Assembly: GCA_021773015.1 (NCBI GenBank)
Contig: JAJFKW010000001.1
Coordinates: 2,091,305 to 2,155,304, forward strand
Source of the DNA: Woeseia sp.
GTDB lineage: Bacteria; Pseudomonadota; Gammaproteobacteria; Steroidobacterales; Woeseiaceae
Reading direction: 5' to 3'
Length of the DNA: 64,000 nt
The notes under the pieces were generated by a model that worked only from the letters and a program-made list of their open reading frames with translations, did no database searches and was not told where the DNA came from. The translations under genes were made by a program, and so were the position numbers. This document shows positions 36,519 through 45,225 of this stretch, one piece after another. Position 1 is the first letter of the stretch. Each line of letters begins with the position of its first letter.

Positions 36519-38129
36519 ATGATATCTACCGCAAATTTGGCAATTCAATTCGGCGCAAAACCGCTTTTTGAGAACGTCTCCGTCACTTTCGCCAACAGCA
36601 ATCGCTACGGCCTCATAGGCGCAAACGGCTGTGGAAAGTCAACGCTAATGAAGATTTTGGCCGGTGATCTGGAACCTTCGGCGGGCAATGTCTCCATAGA
36701 CCCTAACGCCCGAATAGGCAGGCTGCGCCAGGATCAATTCGCCTACGAAGATATTCGCGTCTTGGATGTTGTGATCATGGGCTTCACAAGATTGTGGGAA
36801 ATCATGCAGGAGCGAGACCGACTCTACTCACTTGCGGAAATGAGCGACGAAGAGGGTATTCGGGTCGCCGGTCTTGAAATAGAGTTCGCCGAACTCGACG
36901 GCTATTCGGCGGAATCGAGAGCTGGAGAATTATTGGAAGGCATTGGCATTCCTGTCGAACAGCATATGGGTCCGATGAGCTCGGTTGCTCCCGGCTGGAA
37001 GCTCCGGGTGTTACTTGCTCAAGCGCTGTTCTCCGATCCCGATGTTCTGTTATTGGACGAGCCGACCAACAATCTGGACATCAACGCCATACGGTGGCTC
37101 GAAGAATTCTTGGACGCTAGCAAATCAACGATGGTGATCATCTCGCATGACAGGCATTTCTTGAATAGCGTGTGCTCGCATATGGCTGACCTCGACTACG
37201 GCAAGCTACAAGTGTTTCCAGGTAATTACGATGAATACATGACTGCGGCGACCCAGGCCAGAGAACGCGTGCACGCCGACAATGCGAAAAAGAAAGCAAA
37301 AATGGCGGATTTGCAAGCATTTGTCAGCAGGTTTTCTGCAAACGCATCAAAAGCACGGCAAGCAACTTCGCGCGCGCGTCAACTTGAGAAAATACAACTT
37401 GAGGATATCGCGCCATCCAGTCGCATGAGCCCGTTTATCCGATTTGAGCTAGAAAAAGTACTGCGCCGCATCGCTGTTGACACAGCGAGTATTACGAAAG
37501 GTTTTGACAGCGATCCTTTGTTTGAGAATCTGGATTTGACAATAGAGGCCGGCTCACGGGTTGCCATTCTCGGACCGAACGGCAGCGGCAAGACCACCCT
37601 GCTTCGCTGTTTGCTGCAAGAACTCGCACTCGACGGCGGCGAGGTCAAATGGGCAACTAATGCGCAAATTGGTTATTTCGCCCAGGACAATGCGGCTGAA
37701 TTCGAAAATGACATGACCCTTTTTGAGTGGATAACGCAATGGCAGCCGGCAGGAGCCGATGAACAGCTGCTCCGTGCCACACTCGGCCGAATGTTGTTTT
37801 CCCGGGATGACAGTGAGAAATCTGTCAAAGTGGTATCGGGTGGCGAACAGCGTCGGCTTATGTTCGGAAAATTGATTCTGCAAAAACCCAATGTAATCGT
37901 GATGGACGAGCCAACCAATCATCTCGACATGGAATCTATCGAGTCGCTTAATTTGGCATTAGAAAACTATTCTGGAACGCTGATTTTCGTCAGTCATGAC
38001 CGCGACTTTGTGTCATCGCTGGCGACACGAATCATCGAATTTACCACGGACGGCATTGTCGATTTCACCGGCAGTTACGACGAATATCTCCGCGCACAGG
38101 AAATAGTCGGCAAAGCGCGCGTCGCATAA
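36519..38129 (+). CDS. ybiT: ABC-F ribosome-associated ATPase, YbiT type
   Basis: A protein of 536 residues. The family start [20 protein letters not shown] is at 36519; the frame is open from 36405 but the family begins here. It has two ATP-binding cassettes with no membrane domain: Walker [10 protein letters not shown], signature near [17 protein letters not shown], Walker [12 protein letters not shown]; then GPNGSGKTT, a [11 protein letters not shown] signature and [10 protein letters not shown]. The long helical linker between them is the P-site tRNA-interacting segment of ABC-F factors. The E. coli relative is YbiT, about 530 residues, proposed to aid translation elongation. It is convergent with dbpA. 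Confidence 0.94.
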   Translation: MISTANLAIQFGAKPLFENVSVTFANSNRYGLIGANGCGKSTLMKILAGDLEPSAGNVSIDPNARIGRLRQDQFAYEDIRVLDVVIMGFTRLWEIMQERDRLYSLAEMSDEEGIRVAGLEIEFAELDGYSAESRAGELLEGIGIPVEQHMGPMSSVAPGWKLRVLLAQALFSDPDVLLLDEPTNNLDINAIRWLEEFLDASKSTMVIISHDRHFLNSVCSHMADLDYGKLQVFPGNYDEYMTAATQARERVHADNAKKKAKMADLQAFVSRFSANASKARQATSRARQLEKIQLEDIAPSSRMSPFIRFELEKVLRRIAVDTASITKGFDSDPLFENLDLTIEAGSRVAILGPNGSGKTTLLRCLLQELALDGGEVKWATNAQIGYFAQDNAAEFENDMTLFEWITQWQPAGADEQLLRATLGRMLFSRDDSEKSVKVVSGGEQRRLMFGKLILQKPNVIVMDEPTNHLDMESIESLNLALENYSGTLIFVSHDRDFVSSLATRIIEFTTDGIVDFTGSYDEYLRAQEIVGKARVA

Positions 38130-38181
38130 TAGGCGGTTCGTCCGCTGACAATGACTCACGAGCCACGCCCGGGACAGCGCA

Positions 38182-39567
38182 TCAATTGGTGCTCGTAACT
38201 CGATACTTCCGACCCTTTATCGGGCGGCTGCCAAGTTGCTGCAATGCATTTTTAGCGTGAGCGTTGCGCACAGCAACATAACTATAGGTTTCAAATAGGT
38301 CGATCGACCCCACTGCATCACCGGGTACCCCGCCAGCGGCGGTAAGCGCACCCAACAAATCGCCTGGACGCAGCTTACTTTTCCGACCGCCGCGTATTTT
38401 CAGTGTTGTCATTTTCGGCGTCAGAAAATCTGCAGTCTTTACTGCCTCAGGAAGGACTCTGTGTTGTAACGCCACGTCTGGCAATAGCAGTTCTATGTCC
38501 CGCAGGCGTTGTGTCTCGCGCGATTCCACCAGACTCACGGCCACACCGCTTTTTCCGGCGCGCCCGGTTCGGCCTATACGGTGGACATATATCTCGGACT
38601 GAGCAGGCAATTCATAATTAAACACTGCGTCCAGATTTTCGACATCCAAGCCTCGTGCGGCAACATCCGTCGCCACCAACACCGTTGCACTTCTATTCGC
38701 AAATCGCGTCAAAGCCTGCGTACGTTGTTTTTGATCCAGGTCACCGTGCAATGCTACAGCCGCAATGCGCTGTGACCGTAAATAGGTTGTCACTTCTGCA
38801 CAATCAGCCTTAGTGTTGCAGAAAACCAGATTGAGTGTGCCGCCCCACGCAGAAAGCGCTTTATTAAGTTCCTCATTGCGGTTGTCACGGTTGACCGAGC
38901 ACCAGTGTTGGGCAATCAACGCGGGTTGTTCATCGTCGGTAACATCTATTTCTTGCGGATCGCGTTGAACGCGCGCACTGATAGTTGCGATGGCCTCTGG
39001 ATAAGTAGCGCTAAACAAAAGCGTTTGACGCTCGTTCGGTACGAACGTAAGGATTGCGTCGATTTCGTCGGCAAAACCCATATCCAACATACGGTCCGCC
39101 TCATCCAGTACCAGTGTCTGCAAGTTTCGGAGGTCCAGATTGCGGCTACGTAAATGCTTGTGCAGTCGTCCAGGGGTACCTACAACAATGTGCGGGCTAT
39201 GCTGTAGAGATGAAATTTGCGGCCCAAGCGGCACACCGCCGCAAAGACTAAGGATTTTGATATTCGGTATCGCGCGACCGAGTCGCCGCAGTTCTTTGGT
39301 GACCTGATCCGCCAATTCCCGGGTTGGGCACAATACCATTGCCTGCGCTACGAAATTTGAGGTATCTAAGCGGTTCAGCACGCCCAATCCGAATGCCGCC
39401 GTCTTGCCACTACCGGTTTTGGCGCGTGCGAGCACGTCGCCTCCACCAAGAATCACCGGCAGCGTGCGCGCTTGCACTGCTGTCATTTCCGTATAGCCGA
39501 GATCGGCGAGGTTGCTCAGCAATGCTGAATCTAGCTCAATCGAATTGAATGCAGCTGCGTTGCTCAT
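38182..39567 (-). CDS. dbpA: ATP-dependent RNA helicase DbpA
   Basis: A protein of 461 residues with DEAD-box motifs in order: Q motif with MTAVQARTLPVIL, motif I AKTGSGKTAA, PTRELA, GTPGRL, DEAD in VLDEADRMLDMGF, SAT in LLFSATYP, and HRIGRTGR. The C-terminal 80 residues (KLRPGDLLGALTAAGGVPGD, GSIDLFETYSYVAVRNAHAK) form the DbpA-specific RNA-binding domain that recognises hairpin 92 of 23S rRNA. Its role is late 50S subunit assembly. The closest alternative is another DEAD-box helicase, but the C-terminal domain decides. It is convergent with ybiT, separated by about 50 bp. Confidence 0.95.
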   Translation of the reverse strand: MSNAAAFNSIELDSALLSNLADLGYTEMTAVQARTLPVILGGGDVLARAKTGSGKTAAFGLGVLNRLDTSNFVAQAMVLCPTRELADQVTKELRRLGRAIPNIKILSLCGGVPLGPQISSLQHSPHIVVGTPGRLHKHLRSRNLDLRNLQTLVLDEADRMLDMGFADEIDAILTFVPNERQTLLFSATYPEAIATISARVQRDPQEIDVTDDEQPALIAQHWCSVNRDNRNEELNKALSAWGGTLNLVFCNTKADCAEVTTYLRSQRIAAVALHGDLDQKQRTQALTRFANRSATVLVATDVAARGLDVENLDAVFNYELPAQSEIYVHRIGRTGRAGKSGVAVSLVESRETQRLRDIELLLPDVALQHRVLPEAVKTADFLTPKMTTLKIRGGRKSKLRPGDLLGALTAAGGVPGDAVGSIDLFETYSYVAVRNAHAKNALQQLGSRPIKGRKYRVTSTN

Positions 39568-39630
39568 AGGGGCGCGAGTATACGCGGATAAGCCGCTTGC
39601 GTTGTCCGCAATTTGGAATTTGCGTTTCTA

Positions 39631-40281
39631 TTATTGCCGACCAAAGTTCGCGCGCAAAGCGACAAGAACTCCAATAACGGCGAGGGGGAAAAGGAGCCAT
39701 AGCAGAGCACCGATGATATTATCGCATGCCCTACGCGGCGCGGCATTGAACGAAAGCAATATATACGACTGTGATAAATCCATAGTCGGCTTACACCCGG
39801 AGGCATGAAGAAGCGCCGGCACCTTGGAATCATCTATTTTCGCCATGAGCTTGTCGTCCGGAATCCGCTGCGCAAACTCATGCATAATCATTCCCATCGT
39901 TTCTGAGTGCGACGAAATTAGTGGGTCGTCGAAAGCAGCCTCATCAACGATACGAAAAATTTCCTTCTGCCACCAATCTGTCAATACGTTATGACTGTGC
40001 ATGATTTCTCGAACGCTTGCCGATGAGACGCCCCATGATTCCACCCGTTCATAACCCCCAGGGTTTACTGGCGTGGTCGCAGTCGGCAGCGCAGTTCCGG
40101 AATAAGGTGATGCGGTGAGCATCCAAACAGGAACGGATTTCAGATCACCGAACGCGTACCACGCTCCGTGCCTGGCGGCTGCCCAGGGGTTCATGCCGAA
40201 GGCGAACGTAGTCAACACAAATACCGCAAACACTGCCAGCGGTGCGGTAATCGTCCAATTTTTTATCGATTGTTTCAACAC
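39631..40281 (-). CDS. Membrane protein of unknown function, coupled to upstream gene
   Basis: A protein of 216 residues beginning at GTG (40281), whose codon overlaps the stop of the gene upstream (TAGTG), so translation is coupled. It has an N-terminal membrane helix (residues about 10-30) and a C-terminal one (about 190-209: IGALLWLLFPLAVIGVLVAL) with an extracytoplasmic domain of about 155 residues between. That domain has Trp/His-rich pieces (GAWYAFGDLKSVPVW, HSHNVLTDWWQKEIF). I recognise no family. It probably acts with its upstream partner at the inner membrane. Confidence 0.75.
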   Translation of the reverse strand: MLKQSIKNWTITAPLAVFAVFVLTTFAFGMNPWAAARHGAWYAFGDLKSVPVWMLTASPYSGTALPTATTPVNPGGYERVESWGVSSASVREIMHSHNVLTDWWQKEIFRIVDEAAFDDPLISSHSETMGMIMHEFAQRIPDDKLMAKIDDSKVPALLHASGCKPTMDLSQSYILLSFNAAPRRACDNIIGALLWLLFPLAVIGVLVALRANFGRQ

Positions 40282-41129
40282 TATTCCACACCGGGTTTGC
40301 GATCTAGACGCGCTTGCATCGCTATTTTGTTTGCTTGGCCTTGAAAAACATGCAAAGCGCGCTTCGCATCATCATCTATTTCGGATGAGAACGCTGCCTT
40401 TATAACGGTGATCGCCTGCTCCGAACAGTCCGCCAGTGTCGAAATATGCGAGTACAGGTTTAGACGGGAATTCTTGCCCAGGCTAGCTGCGATATTCCCA
40501 AGTTTATCGATCGTTTCAGCCTCAATTCCGTCGCGATTGCAGAAAAAGTCAAACCATTCACTGGCAATCTGTTGGATATGTTCAAACTGCCCTTCAATAC
40601 GGCTGCTCCGTTCCCAGGTCTCAACCAATGGCCTTAACGCAATATCACCGTAGTTCACCGCCACCATCGACATTGTGATAAATCTCATTGGGTGGGTGCG
40701 CGGCGCCTTGGTTGTCCACAAAAAAAGACAGTCCACTGCTTCGGGGACGGATTCAGGAAATTTTTTCGCCACTGCCAGCATTACAAAAGTAATGTTTGTA
40801 AAGGCATCGCGAGACTCCGTATCGAACTGATTTAGCAGCCTCGCTCTATGCAATTTCTTGCAAAGTTTCGGCATAATCGTTGGACCTGCAGCAAGCAATC
40901 TATTGGCGACCACGGTATCGCTCTGCGCATTATCAAGTTGCTCGAGGTCAAACTCGGTGCTGTCGGTACCATCCTCGTCATCGGCAATCTTAAGCACCGC
41001 GTTGTCGCCTTGACCGTCGAGGTACAAAATTGCTTGCGAATCAGCACCGGCAGCCTGCATCGGCTGACCCAGCAACACCATGATGATCACTAGATACGTC
41101 GGCGGCTTACACGAACAATATTTGGTCAT
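40281..41129 (-). CDS. Exported helical-repeat protein of unknown function
   Basis: A protein of 282 residues. An N-terminal hydrophobic segment (TYLVIIMVLLGQPMQAAGA) is a signal peptide. The mature protein is helical, with HEAT/ARM-like spacing (FTNITFVMLAVAKKFPESVP, EAVDCLFLWTTKAPRTHPMR, FITMSMVAVNYGDIALRPLV). The gene ends in a stop that overlaps the start of the next gene (TAGTG), forming a two-gene operon. No catalytic motif is visible. The upstream gap to the divergent lipoprotein gene is short and must hold both promoters. Confidence 0.72.
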   Translation of the reverse strand: MTKYCSCKPPTYLVIIMVLLGQPMQAAGADSQAILYLDGQGDNAVLKIADDEDGTDSTEFDLEQLDNAQSDTVVANRLLAAGPTIMPKLCKKLHRARLLNQFDTESRDAFTNITFVMLAVAKKFPESVPEAVDCLFLWTTKAPRTHPMRFITMSMVAVNYGDIALRPLVETWERSSRIEGQFEHIQQIASEWFDFFCNRDGIEAETIDKLGNIAASLGKNSRLNLYSHISTLADCSEQAITVIKAAFSSEIDDDAKRALHVFQGQANKIAMQARLDRKPGVE

Positions 41130-41275
41130 ACATGCCTTCCGTTTTGCCGACTGCCAACCAGATTATCATCTTTTCCCATGACGTGAGCAGTAGCAGAAGA
41201 TCGCGTGATAAGATCCTACAGAAACGGCAGCACGATCATGGTTGCCGCGGACACATTCCTTTGGGATGGTTTGAA

Positions 41276-41884
41276 TTGAAGCGAAGAAATACACTCGTAA
41301 CGTGCCTGATGACCCTGCTCTTTTCCGGGTGTGACGAGCGACCCGATTGTGAGAAATATCTGGGCTTTTCTGACGATGTAAACGATGAACGCAACGCAAA
41401 AATATCGCGTCCAGGCGAATCAACCGTCGATTCCAATGGAAATTCGCAGATTCGGTTCGATGGATTGTACGAATCTCGTGGCGACGACTACACGAGCTTC
41501 CTCAGATTCAATGCTGAAGGTGCGGTGTTGCATGCCTCAGTCGAGCCGTTGGTAAGCGCCGAATACGTCGCACGTTGGCTGCATTTTGGCGACGACGCTG
41601 CGGATCATCACTCGATCGGGCAGTATCGGATTCACGATAACTCATTGGAGTTTTCCACGCGGGTCACGGTCGAAATGCCCGAAAGTTTGACCGTGGTTGA
41701 GGATGGGGAAATCGTCGAATATCGCGCACCTGCTGGAGAACGGACGAGAGTGAACCGAGTGGACTATTCCGGGACTATTGCAAACAGGGTTCTACACATG
41801 CGGTCATGCAGTTATTCAACAGGACATCAGTCCGTGGAAGACTACTTGTTTATACCGCTAGCCACCGAAGCAATAAGCGAATAG
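41276..41884 (+). CDS. Lipoprotein of unknown function
   Basis: A protein of 202 residues, if the TTG at 41276 is the start. It follows GGGATGG and begins the signal LKRRNTLVTCLMTLLFSGC (lipobox FSGC); the frame is open from 41132 but its first 48 residues look non-coding. The mature part is acidic with a beta pattern (NSQIRFDGLYESRGDDYTSF, RFNAEGAVLHASVEPLVSAE), resembling the small lipocalin-like lipoproteins found elsewhere in this window. A hairpin GGCTTC/GAAGCC at 41906-41921 follows the stop but lacks a T-run. Function unknown. Confidence 0.7.
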   Translation: MKRRNTLVTCLMTLLFSGCDERPDCEKYLGFSDDVNDERNAKISRPGESTVDSNGNSQIRFDGLYESRGDDYTSFLRFNAEGAVLHASVEPLVSAEYVARWLHFGDDAADHHSIGQYRIHDNSLEFSTRVTVEMPESLTVVEDGEIVEYRAPAGERTRVNRVDYSGTIANRVLHMRSCSYSTGHQSVEDYLFIPLATEAISE

Positions 41885-42062
41885 GTGAATAGTCAAATGT
41901 TCTCAGGCTTCTTCCGAAGCCGGACCTAGCTGTAATAGCTCACACCTGACCGTACAGGCAGTGTCCGATTTGATCGAGCTCGACCGACTGCTTTTCCCGA
42001 TAGCAGGCGTTCAAATGGAAAGTTTCGCGACAAACTGGCGGACTGCAATCGGCCAGAAGCGG

Positions 42063-42416
42063 TCAGTTGCGCCAACTCTTTAGACAGTGGGGACACTGCT
42101 TCGCTCTCCAAGTTCTGAGTCGTCCGTTGCAGTGTGGGCAGAGACCAATCTTTTCGTCGCACTGCGCGTACATGCGATGAAACGCGTACTCATCAAAATT
42201 GTCACGACTTACATTCTCTTGAGATGAGACCGCTGCAAACACAGCGTTTTGGTCAGTTGCATCATGACCATCTATGCCAAGTTTTTTCAGGTAGGAAAAC
42301 GTGGGCAAGGACGGGCAGTAAGCGGTAATTGTCTCACCACACCTGTCACATTCGATTGTATTCGAATTCTTGATGTCCAACCTTCGGCTTTGCAGTGACA
42401 GTCCGCTTTGGGTCAA
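42063..42416 (-). CDS. Zinc-ribbon protein (start uncertain)
   Basis: Up to 117 residues. Cys pairs ECDRCGE near residue 22 and CPHC...CPHC near residues 93 and 108 fit two zinc ribbons. The stretch from the frame opening at 42416 (TTGACCCAAAGCGGA) coincides with a short dispersed repeat, so the true start is probably further in; I see no ATG, and a TTG about 13 codons in has its ribosome site too close. The sequence YLKKLGIDGHDATDQNAVFA suggests a small regulatory or scaffold protein. Function unknown. Neighbouring DUF2007-type gene also has a zinc ribbon. Confidence 0.55.
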   Translation of the reverse strand: MTQSGLSLQSRRLDIKNSNTIECDRCGETITAYCPSLPTFSYLKKLGIDGHDATDQNAVFAAVSSQENVSRDNFDEYAFHRMYAQCDEKIGLCPHCNGRLRTWRAKQCPHCLKSWRN

Positions 42417-42427
42417 CAGCAGCCTGT
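42403..42427. repeat. Dispersed repeat, copy 1
   Basis: The minus strand reads ACAGGCTGCTGTTGACCCAA followed by AGCGG. It is upstream of the zinc-ribbon gene and close in sequence to the copy at 42959-42983. See that entry. Confidence 0.5.
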
Positions 42428-42490
42428 CAGTAGTTTATCACTCGAGGGGCTGCTTACGGCCAGATGCAGCCGCTCAGTTGAAACCGAATA

Positions 42491-42907
42491 TCAGCTGTCA
42501 TCTGTGACCACCCATTCGTATCCACAGGCTTGGCAGTGGCGGCGTGCGTTTCGCCACGGCACCGGTATGCTAAATAGATGAACGGCAAGGAAGGCGACTT
42601 TCCTGCTATTGGACATGGCTGATGTCTCGACACTACCGCACTTCGGACACAAATCATCTTGCTCAGCTTGATGTTCGGCGACCTCCGCCAAGATAGCCCG
42701 AGCCTCTTCGGCATAGTTCGCCGGGACCTGAACTTGAATGCCTCCAAGAGCATTCGATATTAGCCAGTTCACTGAGGCGTGATTTATGCCGAGCAAGAAC
42801 ACGGGAATACCTTCCGACTCTATTCGTCCTGCAGCAATGTGTGCGTCTGTCGGATGGAAAAACCGATCAATGGTGGTCCAAGTTTCGTCTTGCGATTCTC
42901 TATCCAT
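42491..42907 (-). CDS. DUF2007-like protein with C-terminal zinc ribbon
   Basis: A protein of 138 residues from the ATG at 42907; a TTG at 42916 is possible. Residues about 10-75 are DUF2007-like (ETWTTIDRFFHPTDAHIAAG, RIESEGIPVFLLGINHASVN, GGIQVQVPANYAEEARAILA), a small beta-alpha-beta fold. Residues 85-135 hold a zinc ribbon: CPKCGS near 88 and CQACGYEW near 126. The family is called putative signal-transducing, but its function is not established. It shares upstream repeats with the zinc-ribbon gene downstream on the same strand. Confidence 0.8.
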   Translation of the reverse strand: MDRESQDETWTTIDRFFHPTDAHIAAGRIESEGIPVFLLGINHASVNWLISNALGGIQVQVPANYAEEARAILAEVAEHQAEQDDLCPKCGSVETSAMSNSRKVAFLAVHLFSIPVPWRNARRHCQACGYEWVVTDDS

Positions 42908-42958
42908 GAAGCCCAACTTAGCGGTTGTGTGCGACCCGGTGGCCCATTCTTCGACCGG

Positions 42959-42983
42959 CCGCTTCGGGTCACAATCAGCCTGT
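42959..42983. repeat. Dispersed repeat, copy 2
   Basis: On the minus strand ACAGGCTGATTGTGACCCGA then AGCGG. It matches 42403-42427 apart from a few substitutions and a short gap, and both copies lie just upstream of minus-strand zinc-ribbon genes. A related CGGCCAGAAGCGGTCA stretch occurs near 42043-42065. Confidence 0.5.
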
Positions 42984-43015
42984 TGCTATCATAGCTGCCC
43001 TTGGCTGCTATTGGG

Positions 43016-43050
43016 TGCATAGCGGGCATAGCGGGCATAGCGGGCATAGG
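43016..43050. repeat. 9-bp tandem repeat, almost four copies
   Basis: GGGCATAGC (GCATAGCGG) repeats in tandem for about 35 bp between the DUF2007-like gene and the sulfotransferase gene. Because 9 is a multiple of 3, an apparent ORF with Met-Pro-Ala repeats results, but it is not a gene. Confidence 0.85.
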
Positions 43051-43080
43051 TTTCAATTCAATCTGACAACGTTTGTCAGG

Positions 43081-45096
43081 TCAAGTGTCGACTATCACAC
43101 CTAGTGCCATTTTCAGCGGCTCGAGATGCGCTTCGAAATTTCGCCACTGTTCCAGCCCGGATTTGTATATGGGTTGGCGTACTTGCTCCGAGCTCGGAGT
43201 ACGAACCGCGCGGTCCGTTTTGTGAAATTCGACACAGCCCTGTTCGAACGGCAGTTCGCAGTATTCGAGTATCCTTCTCACTTGCGTTTCCAGATCTGCC
43301 ACGACATCCTCATGCTGAACCCGTAAGATCCTGCCAGGTAAAACCTCATCCCAATGCATCATCACATCGACGTAGGCTCGGTAATATCGGCCGATTTCTT
43401 CAAGTCCGTAGGTAAACTCTTGACCCTCCGCAAACAGCTGCTTAAATCCGCTAAAACAGCAGGCCATCGGATGGCGTCGCGCATCGATGATTTTCGCGTT
43501 TGGCAGGATTAACTGAATTAACGGAATGTGTCGAAAATTGTTTGGCATCTTGTCGACGAAATAGACACCACCTTGGCGATGAAACATCGTGTCATCTATG
43601 AATTTTTGGCCAAGATTTTGCAATTTTTCCGCAGTTAGCTCCAACAGTATTTTCGGATATCGCGCATCTTTGCTAAGAACACGTCGACCGTTTAGCTGAT
43701 GGGCCAATCCAATGATGTTCGCTAATTCCATGGTTCCATCTACTTGCGAATGTGACGCGAGTATTTGCTCAAGCAAAGTCGAACCGGCTCGCGGCAAGCC
43801 AACGACAAATATCGGCGCACTATCAACACAGCCTTGGCCGGATCGTTGCTCGAAAAACGCTTTGTCGAATAGTTGCGCCTGCAACTCAAATTCGTTCTCG
43901 ACACGCTCCGATTCGTAACGGCTTTCTTGTTTCTTCAGTCGATTGCCCCGTTCGTAGTAGGTAAACGATTCGTCAAATTCCGCGCGATCCTCCAGTGCTT
44001 TGCCTAGCGCAAAACATATATGTACTTGATCGATGCTGGTCGTAGAATCGCACGCCTCCAGATCGCGCATCTGCGCAAGCTCCGTATCTTCAAATCGGTA
44101 AGTCTTGAGATTGGCGAGGCTCCAGTAGGCGTCGCCATAATCCGCTTTGTGACGGTAGGCCTGACGATAGGATTCGATAGCTTCGTTGGTTCGCCCGATT
44201 GTTTTCAATGCGTGCGCTTGAGCGGAATGTACGCTGTGTAATTCTGGCTGGCGTTGTAATACTCGATCGTAAATATTCAATGCTTCATCAAAATTGCCGA
44301 CCGCTTGATTCTCGGTGGCAAGCGATACTTCGAATCCTACGTTGTCGGGATCGGCAGCATGTAGGAAAGCGGCTTGCTCAAGCGCCTTTTGATACTTTTG
44401 CCGCTTGTGCAGCACACGCACGTAGTCAACCCTCGCCCGATGATAATCGGGGCTGAATTCCACACAGCTCTCCAGCAAAAATTCAGCATCATCAAGTATC
44501 TGTAATTTGTTACCGAGTTCCGCGAGTAAGCGCATCGCCTCAACGTGGTGCGGACGCTTCTGCAAAAAATGGCGACATATTTGCTCCGCCATAAACAGCT
44601 TGTTTTCCTCGATAAGACTGGTGACCGCGAGTAACTCCGGCGGCAGCTGAGACAACCACGACACATGGTGTTTCGCCTCGAGCGCTTTCTCAGACTTACC
44701 AGCGTCTTCGTAGGAAGATATTAACGCTTTCCAACTCGCTGGAAGCGCAGGATTGAATGCAACCGCCTGCTCAAACGCACGTGTCGCTAGTTCAGCTTGT
44801 TCGCGCGCGCGAAAAATATGGCCTTGCTCCTGGTATGCGCGCGCATAACTGGATTGCACAGCTATCAATTGATCTAGGGTCTCTAGCGCAGCGTCACTTT
44901 TGTCATCTTTGCGCTGGCAAACTGCCATATAGTAGAGTGCGTCCGTAAACTTGGGACGCTCGTCAAGAATTTTCTGCAGCAGTCCTATTGCATCGGGTAG
45001 ACGACCCTTTTTTAGCAGCCGCTTGGCTTCGTTCAGCTGATTTTCTGATATTTCCTGGACGTTTTTTTCTGCGGTATCTGCCACTGTGTCAATCAT
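43081..45096 (-). CDS. TPR-domain sulfotransferase
   Basis: A protein of 671 residues. The N-terminal 400 residues contain many TPR units (for example EAKRLLKKGRLPDAIGLLQK, AYQEQGHIFRAREQAELATR, HVEAMRLLAELGN, EALNIYDRVLQRQPELHSVH, AIESYRQAYRHKADYGDAYW). The C-terminal part is a PAPS-dependent sulfotransferase: VVGLPRAGSTLLEQILASHS near residue 432 is the 5'-phosphosulfate-binding loop, with FVDKMPNNFRHIPLIQLILP and IDARRHPMACCFSGFKQLF following. The reaction moves sulfate from PAPS to a hydroxyl or amine. Its substrate (protein, lipid or glycan) is unknown. No signal peptide, so cytoplasmic. Confidence 0.93.
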   Translation of the reverse strand: MIDTVADTAEKNVQEISENQLNEAKRLLKKGRLPDAIGLLQKILDERPKFTDALYYMAVCQRKDDKSDAALETLDQLIAVQSSYARAYQEQGHIFRAREQAELATRAFEQAVAFNPALPASWKALISSYEDAGKSEKALEAKHHVSWLSQLPPELLAVTSLIEENKLFMAEQICRHFLQKRPHHVEAMRLLAELGNKLQILDDAEFLLESCVEFSPDYHRARVDYVRVLHKRQKYQKALEQAAFLHAADPDNVGFEVSLATENQAVGNFDEALNIYDRVLQRQPELHSVHSAQAHALKTIGRTNEAIESYRQAYRHKADYGDAYWSLANLKTYRFEDTELAQMRDLEACDSTTSIDQVHICFALGKALEDRAEFDESFTYYERGNRLKKQESRYESERVENEFELQAQLFDKAFFEQRSGQGCVDSAPIFVVGLPRAGSTLLEQILASHSQVDGTMELANIIGLAHQLNGRRVLSKDARYPKILLELTAEKLQNLGQKFIDDTMFHRQGGVYFVDKMPNNFRHIPLIQLILPNAKIIDARRHPMACCFSGFKQLFAEGQEFTYGLEEIGRYYRAYVDVMMHWDEVLPGRILRVQHEDVVADLETQVRRILEYCELPFEQGCVEFHKTDRAVRTPSSEQVRQPIYKSGLEQWRNFEAHLEPLKMALGVIVDT

Positions 45097-45149
45097 TCAG
45101 CAATACTGGGTGGGATAGTCTTACAAATATCCCTCGTAAACTAAAGTAC

Positions 45150-45177
45150 AAAAAAAGGCGGCTACTACAGCCGCCTT
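45150..45177 (-). terminator. Intrinsic terminator of the TonB receptor gene
   Basis: AAGGCGGCT (45155-45163) and AGCCGCCTT (45169-45177) form a perfect 9-bp stem with the loop ACTAC. On the minus strand the stem is followed by a run of T (A-run 45150-45156 on the plus strand), so it terminates transcription of the receptor gene ending at 45226, upstream of the sulfotransferase gene. Confidence 0.92.
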
Positions 45178-45225
45178 AGTTTTCGTGTACATCACCCAGA
45201 ACTTCGGGCGACGATGAGTTACGAC

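Noticed and set aside
41906-41921. GGCTTC/GAAGCC hairpin as terminator
   Set aside because: Only a 6-bp stem and no T-run, so not supported as an intrinsic terminator.
42820-43056. Minus-strand ORF with MPA repeats
   Set aside because: A product of the 9-bp tandem repeat and intergenic DNA, without a ribosome site or conserved sequence.
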